Source of the DNA: Bacillota bacterium
GTDB taxonomy: Bacteria > Bacillota > Clostridia > Oscillospirales > Acutalibacteraceae
Reading direction: 5' to 3'
Assembly (NCBI GenBank): GCA_023390175.1
Contig: JAEWDK010000007.1
Location: 1 to 64,000, forward strand
Length of the DNA: 64,000 nucleotides
Shown here: piece after piece, positions 60,031 through 64,000 of the stretch
Layout: the number at the start of each line of letters is the position of its first letter
How positions within the stretch are numbered: the first letter of the stretch is position 1
Position numbers and translations under genes: made by a program
The notes under the pieces: generated by a model
What the model was told of the DNA's origin: nothing
The model's database searches: none
What the model saw: only the letters and a program-made list of their open reading frames with translations

Positions 60031-61206
60031 TTATTTTGGCGGATATATTTTCGTGATCTTTACTCCGGCAACGCACGCGTCGATCAGCGCGTCACAGTCC
60101 AAAGCTTGTTCGGCTTCGACAATATAGCTTATGTCCGGCCGGGTTCGCGGATGCTTCGGCGTAAATACGGTGCAGCAGTCTTCAAACGGTTCAATGGAAA
60201 TATCAAACGTGTCAATTTGACGGGAGATACTGATGATATCGACTTTATCCATGCCGATGAGCGGCCGGAACACCGGCATTTGGGCGGCCGCGTCGGTGCA
60301 GACAATCGCCTGCAGCGTTTGGCTTGCGACCTGCCCAAGGCTTTCCCCGGTAATCAGTGCGGAGCAGCGCTCTTTTACCGCGATTTTTTCGGAAACGCGC
60401 ATCATGAAGCGGCGCATAATAATTGTAAAAAGTTCTTCCGGGCACTTTGCCATAATTTCTTCCTGTACCCGCGCGAACGGAACGGTGAACATGGTCATCC
60501 GCCCGGAATACTCGCTTACCTTTGTAAGAAGGTCAACCACCTTTTGCTCGGCGCGCTCGCTGGTGTAGGGCGGGCTGGCAAAGTGGACTGCGGTCAGCTC
60601 CAATCCGCGCCGTGCCATCATCCACGCGGCGACGGGGCTGTCGATGCCGCCGCTGATCAGGACTGCGGCGTTCCCGCCCGTGCCGACGGGAATTCCGCCC
60701 GCGCCGCGCAGCGCCGGGCTGTGCACATACGCGCCGAAGTCGCGCACTTCAACGCGCACGGTAAAGTCGGGGTTGTGCACGTCAACGTGCAGGTTCGGGA
60801 ACCTTTCGAGCAGATATTCGCCCAGCTCCGCGGAAATTTCGGGCGACTGCAGCGGAAAGCTTTTATCCGACCGTTTGGATTCCACCTTAAAGCTTTTGAC
60901 GGAAAGCAGCTGGGGCTTCAGGTATTCGGCGGCGGCTTCCATGATTGCGGTCATATCCTTTTCCACGGCGCACGCGCGGCAGAAGGCCGCGATTCCGAAT
61001 ATTTTGGACACCTTTTCCGCAACGGCGTCCAGGTCGGCGCCCTCATGGGGGATGATGTAAACGGTGGACTGCGCCACCTTTATTTCAAAATCACCGTGGT
61101 TTGCCAAACGGCGGCGGATATTTTTGAGGAGAATGGATTCGAAAAGCTTGCGGTTCAGGCCCTTGAGCACCATTTCACCCAATTTAATTAAAATTACTTC
61201 GTTCAT
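60031..61206 (-). CDS. thiI: tRNA 4-thiouridine synthetase ThiI
   Basis: This 391-aa protein has an N-terminal ferredoxin-like and THUMP region (about 1-165) and a PP-loop AANH domain (VLISGGIDSPVAAWMMARRG). ATP-binding and catalytic segments include MRVSEKIAVKERCSALITGE and FEDCCTVFTPKHPRT. The C-terminal rhodanese domain of the E. coli enzyme is missing, as in most Gram-positive ThiI. It makes s4U8 in tRNA using sulfur from the cysteine desulfurase encoded 13 bp upstream. Confidence 0.94.
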   Translation of the reverse strand: MNEVILIKLGEMVLKGLNRKLFESILLKNIRRRLANHGDFEIKVAQSTVYIIPHEGADLDAVAEKVSKIFGIAAFCRACAVEKDMTAIMEAAAEYLKPQLLSVKSFKVESKRSDKSFPLQSPEISAELGEYLLERFPNLHVDVHNPDFTVRVEVRDFGAYVHSPALRGAGGIPVGTGGNAAVLISGGIDSPVAAWMMARRGLELTAVHFASPPYTSERAEQKVVDLLTKVSEYSGRMTMFTVPFARVQEEIMAKCPEELFTIIMRRFMMRVSEKIAVKERCSALITGESLGQVASQTLQAIVCTDAAAQMPVFRPLIGMDKVDIISISRQIDTFDISIEPFEDCCTVFTPKHPRTRPDISYIVEAEQALDCDALIDACVAGVKITKIYPPK

Positions 61207-61219
61207 TTGTTTTCTCCCA

Positions 61220-62356
61220 TCATGGTCTTTTTGTCAGTTCGGAATAGCATTTTATGAGCGCTTCTATAAAAATATCGATTTCTTCTTTTGTGTTGTAACG
61301 GGAAAAGCTCAGCCGCAGGGAGGAATCAATCTGCCCGCGCGGAAGGCCCATTGCGGTTAAAACGTGGCTGGGTTTGCCCTTGGAACAGGCCGAGCCGGCG
61401 GAAACGTAAATTTCCCGGTCCGACAGGTAATGCAGCATGGTTTCGGAGCGGATTCCGCCGCCCGAAAAGCTGAGGATAAAGGGCAGCGCGTCTTCGGACG
61501 ACTGAATGGAAACGCCGTCAATTTCGCGCAGCTTCGTCCGGCAGTATGCGTTGAGCTGCCGCAGCTGTTCCAGCTGCGCGTTTGTTTCCGGCAGCGCGTC
61601 AACCGCCGCGCCAAAGCCCGCAATCAGGGGGAGGGGTTCCGTGCCGGGGCGGATGTTCTTTTCCTGCCCGCCGCCGAACGAGCGGGGCAGAATGCGCGTG
61701 TTCTTTTTCAGGTAGAGCGCGCCCACACCCTTGGGTCCGTGAATTTTATGCGCGCTTACGCTCATCAGATCGATTTTTAGTTTTTCGGGTTTCAGCGTCA
61801 GCTTGCCGAACGCCTGCACCGCGTCAACATGGAACAGCGCGGGCGCGTTGGCGGCGGCAATTGCGGCGGGAACCGCTTCCAGCGGCAGAATGCTGCCCAC
61901 CTCATTGTTTACGCACATCATGCTGACTAATATTGTGTCCGGTGTAACAGCCTGATACACCTGCTCCGGCTGAATTTGCCCCAGCTGATCCGGCTTCAGG
62001 GAAACGACCTCAAAGCCTTCCTTTTCCAGCTCTTTCATGGTGTTCAGCACCGACGGATGTTCAATGGCGGTCGTTACAATCCGGTTGCCCCGCTTGCGGC
62101 GCGCGTGTGCCGCGCCGAACAGGGCGATGTTGTTGCTTTCCGTTCCGCCGGAAGTAAAATAGAGTTCGTCCGGGCGCGCGCCCAGCCGGTCGGCCACTTT
62201 TGCCCTTGCGGCGTTCAGCTCCCGTTCGGCCTGAAAACCGAGCGTATGCAGGCTGGACGGGTTGCCATAGTGCTCCGTCATCATTTCCATCACCTTGTCC
62301 GCGGCCTCGCGGCACACTTTTGTGGTGGAGGAATTGTCAAAATATATTTCACCCAA
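61220..62356 (-). CDS. cysteine desulfurase (IscS/NifS family)
   Basis: This 378-aa PLP enzyme has the PLP lysine in SVSAHKIHGPKGVGAL, the catalytic cysteine loop in SAGSACSKGKPSHVLTAMG, and IYFDNSSTTKVC at the N-terminus. It transfers cysteine sulfur to a protein persulfide. A TTG start at 62356, 7 nt after GGAGG, fits the family N-terminus; the frame extends 6 codons further but across the ribosome binding site. It probably serves ThiI and perhaps Fe-S assembly. Confidence 0.93.
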   Translation of the reverse strand: MGEIYFDNSSTTKVCREAADKVMEMMTEHYGNPSSLHTLGFQAERELNAARAKVADRLGARPDELYFTSGGTESNNIALFGAAHARRKRGNRIVTTAIEHPSVLNTMKELEKEGFEVVSLKPDQLGQIQPEQVYQAVTPDTILVSMMCVNNEVGSILPLEAVPAAIAAANAPALFHVDAVQAFGKLTLKPEKLKIDLMSVSAHKIHGPKGVGALYLKKNTRILPRSFGGGQEKNIRPGTEPLPLIAGFGAAVDALPETNAQLEQLRQLNAYCRTKLREIDGVSIQSSEDALPFILSFSGGGIRSETMLHYLSDREIYVSAGSACSKGKPSHVLTAMGLPRGQIDSSLRLSFSRYNTKEEIDIFIEALIKCYSELTKRP

Positions 62357-62445
62357 TGGGGTTACCTCCAGCAATCATAATTTTATCATATTATTATACA
62401 TCAAATAAGCACGGGGAGCAACGGGAAACGCGGGCCGCCGTTGCA

Positions 62446-62473
62446 TTGCAATTTTGTAATTCTGTACTATAAT
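62446..62473 (+). promoter_or_regulatory. sigma-A promoter of the Fur-family gene
   Basis: TTGCAA at 62446-62451 and TATAAT at 62468-62473 are spaced 16 bp, about 30 bp before the ATG at 62504. Confidence 0.7.
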
Positions 62474-62503
62474 AGAAGTAGAACTGATACAGGGGGCGGG
62501 AAC

Positions 62504-62920
62504 ATGGCGGCTTTAAAAAATACAAGGCAGCGCGGGGCAATTATGGGCATTATAAAAGAGAGCGCCGAGCCGGTGAGCGCGGAGGAAATCTTCGAGTGCC
62601 TGCGGGAGGAATACCCCAGCCTGGCGCTTTCCACTGTTTACCGGAATTTGGAGCGCTTCGCAGCCGACGCGCTGATTCAGAAAGACGTGTTCAATGACGG
62701 AATTGTCCGTTATTCGCTCAACGAGGAGCATCACGGGCATTATTTAATCTGCACGCAGTGCAGCAATAAAATTAAAATAGACGAATGCCCGCTGACTTGT
62801 TTGGAGCAGGGGCTGGCACGCGACACAGGCTACGAAATTGAAGGGCATACCCTTACGATTTACGGCAAATGCCCGGAATGTGTGCGGCTTGAAAAAGAAC
62901 AGTCGGAAAAGATAAAATAA
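62504..62920 (+). CDS. Fur-family metalloregulator (Fur/PerR/Zur group)
   Basis: This 138-aa protein has a winged HTH (residues 8-75: NTRQRGAIMGIIKESAEPVS, LALSTVYRNLERFA) and a dimerisation domain with HHGHYLICTQC (metal site and first CxxC) and GKCPECVRLE (second CxxC), giving a structural Cys4 zinc site. These residues do not decide between iron, peroxide or zinc sensing. ATG after GGGGGCGGG. It is divergent from the cysteine desulfurase gene, which may be one of its targets. Confidence 0.88.
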   Translation: MAALKNTRQRGAIMGIIKESAEPVSAEEIFECLREEYPSLALSTVYRNLERFAADALIQKDVFNDGIVRYSLNEEHHGHYLICTQCSNKIKIDECPLTCLEQGLARDTGYEIEGHTLTIYGKCPECVRLEKEQSEKIK

Positions 62921-62941
62921 AAAATGAAATAAAAAAGATAA

Positions 62942-62977
62942 AATAAGAACGGCGGGAATTCCCGCCGTTCTTATTTT
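62942..62977. terminator. bidirectional terminator, 28-bp palindrome
   Basis: AAGAACGGCGGGAA is perfectly mirrored by TTCCCGCCGTTCTT (62945-62972), flanked by A/T runs. It serves the Fur gene and the convergent glycosyltransferase gene. Confidence 0.88.
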
Positions 62978-62987
62978 GCCGTGTCCT

Positions 62988-64000
62988 CTATTTGTTATTT
63001 TTTGCACACAATTCATTGATCAGCGAGAAAATGTTTTTATTCGATTCCGAGGTATCGAAGCTTTGACAGGAACTTCGCATTTCCTCCAGCCGCCGGCTGT
63101 CCTCCAGCAAGGAATGGATGGTTGCGCCGGTGTCCACTCCTTTTTCCAGCTTGACCGCCATGTTATGGGTCAGAAGGAAGTTCGCGTTATCCTCTTCCTG
63201 CCCGGGGATGGCGTCAAACACGGCCAGCGGAATGTTGCAGGCGAGCGCTTCCGAAACGGTCAGCCCGCCCGGCTTTGTAATAATCAAATCCGAAGCGTGC
63301 ATATAATTTTCCACCTCGTCGGTAAAATACACCAGCTTTGTTTTTTTCGCGCTTTGCTCAACGACCGGCGTGAACGCTTCGTACAGCCTTTGATTGTGCC
63401 CGGTGATAATGATGATTTGGAACTCTGTCGGGAGCTTGATCAAATCCTTATAGATGTTCATAATATTGGTTACACCGAAGCTGCCCGCCATGATAAGGAT
63501 GGTGGGAACCTCCGGCTCCATTCCCAGCTTTGTAAGAAGGGCGGATTTTTCTTCCACTTTCGTAAAGAAAACGTCGCCCACCGGAATACCGAACGGGTAA
63601 ATAAGTTCCTTTTTTACGCCCATGGCCTGCATGGGCGGAATCATATCCGGAGTGGAAACAACATACGCGTCAACGTGGTCGGCAATCCATGCGCGGTGCG
63701 GGCCGTAATCCGTCATCAGGCAGATAAGGGGTGCGGTGACAATCCCCCGGCCCTTCAGGTGGGAAATCATTTCGGTTACAAACGGATGGGTGGAGATGAT
63801 AACATCGGGGTTCTGCTCCTCCATCAGCGGAATCAGTTTTTGGCTGAACACGCTGGTAAAGCGGGTCACAAGGTTGGAAAGAATGCTTTCCTCATTTGTT
63901 TTCCGGTAGAGCTGCCCGAATACCTTCGGCGTTTTCGTCGCTAAAAAATGGTACCCTTCACACACGGTCTGATCCAACACATAATTAATGCTTTTCAGCG
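62988..64000 (-). CDS. diacylglycerol glucosyltransferase/MGDG synthase-like, partial
   Basis: The gene runs off the right edge; 337 codons are visible and the N-terminus is missing. It is a GT28/MurG-like GT-B glycosyltransferase. The end of the MGDG_synth domain is visible (PDVIISTHPFVTEMI, LICLMTDYGPHRAWI), as is the C-terminal nucleotide-sugar domain (LIMAGSFGVTNI, SDLIITKPGGLTVSEALA, IPGQEEDNANFLL). Relatives such as Bacillus UgtP add glucose to diacylglycerol for glycolipid and lipoteichoic acid anchors at the inner membrane face. The exact acceptor is inferred. Confidence 0.85.
   Translation of the reverse strand, partial: LKSINYVLDQTVCEGYHFLATKTPKVFGQLYRKTNEESILSNLVTRFTSVFSQKLIPLMEEQNPDVIISTHPFVTEMISHLKGRGIVTAPLICLMTDYGPHRAWIADHVDAYVVSTPDMIPPMQAMGVKKELIYPFGIPVGDVFFTKVEEKSALLTKLGMEPEVPTILIMAGSFGVTNIMNIYKDLIKLPTEFQIIIITGHNQRLYEAFTPVVEQSAKKTKLVYFTDEVENYMHASDLIITKPGGLTVSEALACNIPLAVFDAIPGQEEDNANFLLTHNMAVKLEKGVDTGATIHSLLEDSRRLEEMRSSCQSFDTSESNKNIFSLINELCAKNNK

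Noticed and set aside
59126..61191. Long plus-strand frames opposite cinA and thiI
   Set aside because: Mirror frames of GC-biased codons; the minus-strand genes have clear catalytic motifs.

Overview
The window looks like a chromosomal stretch of an anaerobic, endospore-forming Firmicute, most likely class Clostridia near the Oscillospiraceae/Ruminococcaceae. The indicators are a CwlJ/GerQ spore-germination pair, a single-chain pyruvate:ferredoxin oxidoreductase, a B12-dependent (class II) ribonucleotide reductase, a class B sortase, Gram-positive lipoproteins, Firmicute-type riboswitches and strong AGGAGG ribosome binding sites. The taxonomic placement is inference; no rRNA is present.

Layout. 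1-9.9 kb is accessory DNA. It holds gene remnants (a TetR tail, an internally deleted SDR, a broken excisionase), an iron-sulfur-flavoprotein-like reductase, an IclR regulator/2-hydroxyacid dehydrogenase pair, and a LysR regulator divergent from a DJ-1/PfpI protein. An orphan c-di-GMP-I riboswitch with terminator follows. Then comes an integrative-element module: sigma-like HTH protein, MazF, degenerate serine-recombinase domain, excisionase and tyrosine integrase, ending at tRNA-Ser(CGA), which has a partial second copy beside it. 10-14.7 kb carries cwlJ/gerQ, a lipoprotein, a DUF815 ATPase and a binding protein fused to a peptidoglycan-binding domain.

14.8-26.8 kb (minus strand) is a murein-peptide scavenging cluster resembling the Bacillus dpp-ykf operon: Opp-type ABC transporter, L-Ala-D/L-Glu epimerase, LD-carboxypeptidase, NlpC/P60 endopeptidase, D-aminoacylase-like amidohydrolase and two beta-lactamase-fold hydrolases. 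27.1-40.3 kb is a galactose region: mglBAC, a YesMN-type two-component system followed by two further sugar-binding proteins, and convergent galK-galT-galE (Leloir pathway).

40.5-42.4 kb encodes an ECF sigma factor overlapping a gene for a membrane-anchored serpin whose short cytoplasmic N-terminus sits where an anti-sigma domain would be. This is the most unusual system in the window. Then follow tRNA-Arg(CCG), a DUF2935 protein, queT behind a preQ1 riboswitch, a CNNM/CorC-type membrane protein, PFOR, the class II RNR (with an NrdR-like box) facing a cobalamin adenosyltransferase, HtrA, a serine hydrolase, a small MoCF-like protein, sortase B, cinA, thiI, a cysteine desulfurase, a Fur-family regulator and a partial diacylglycerol glucosyltransferase-like gene that runs off the right edge.
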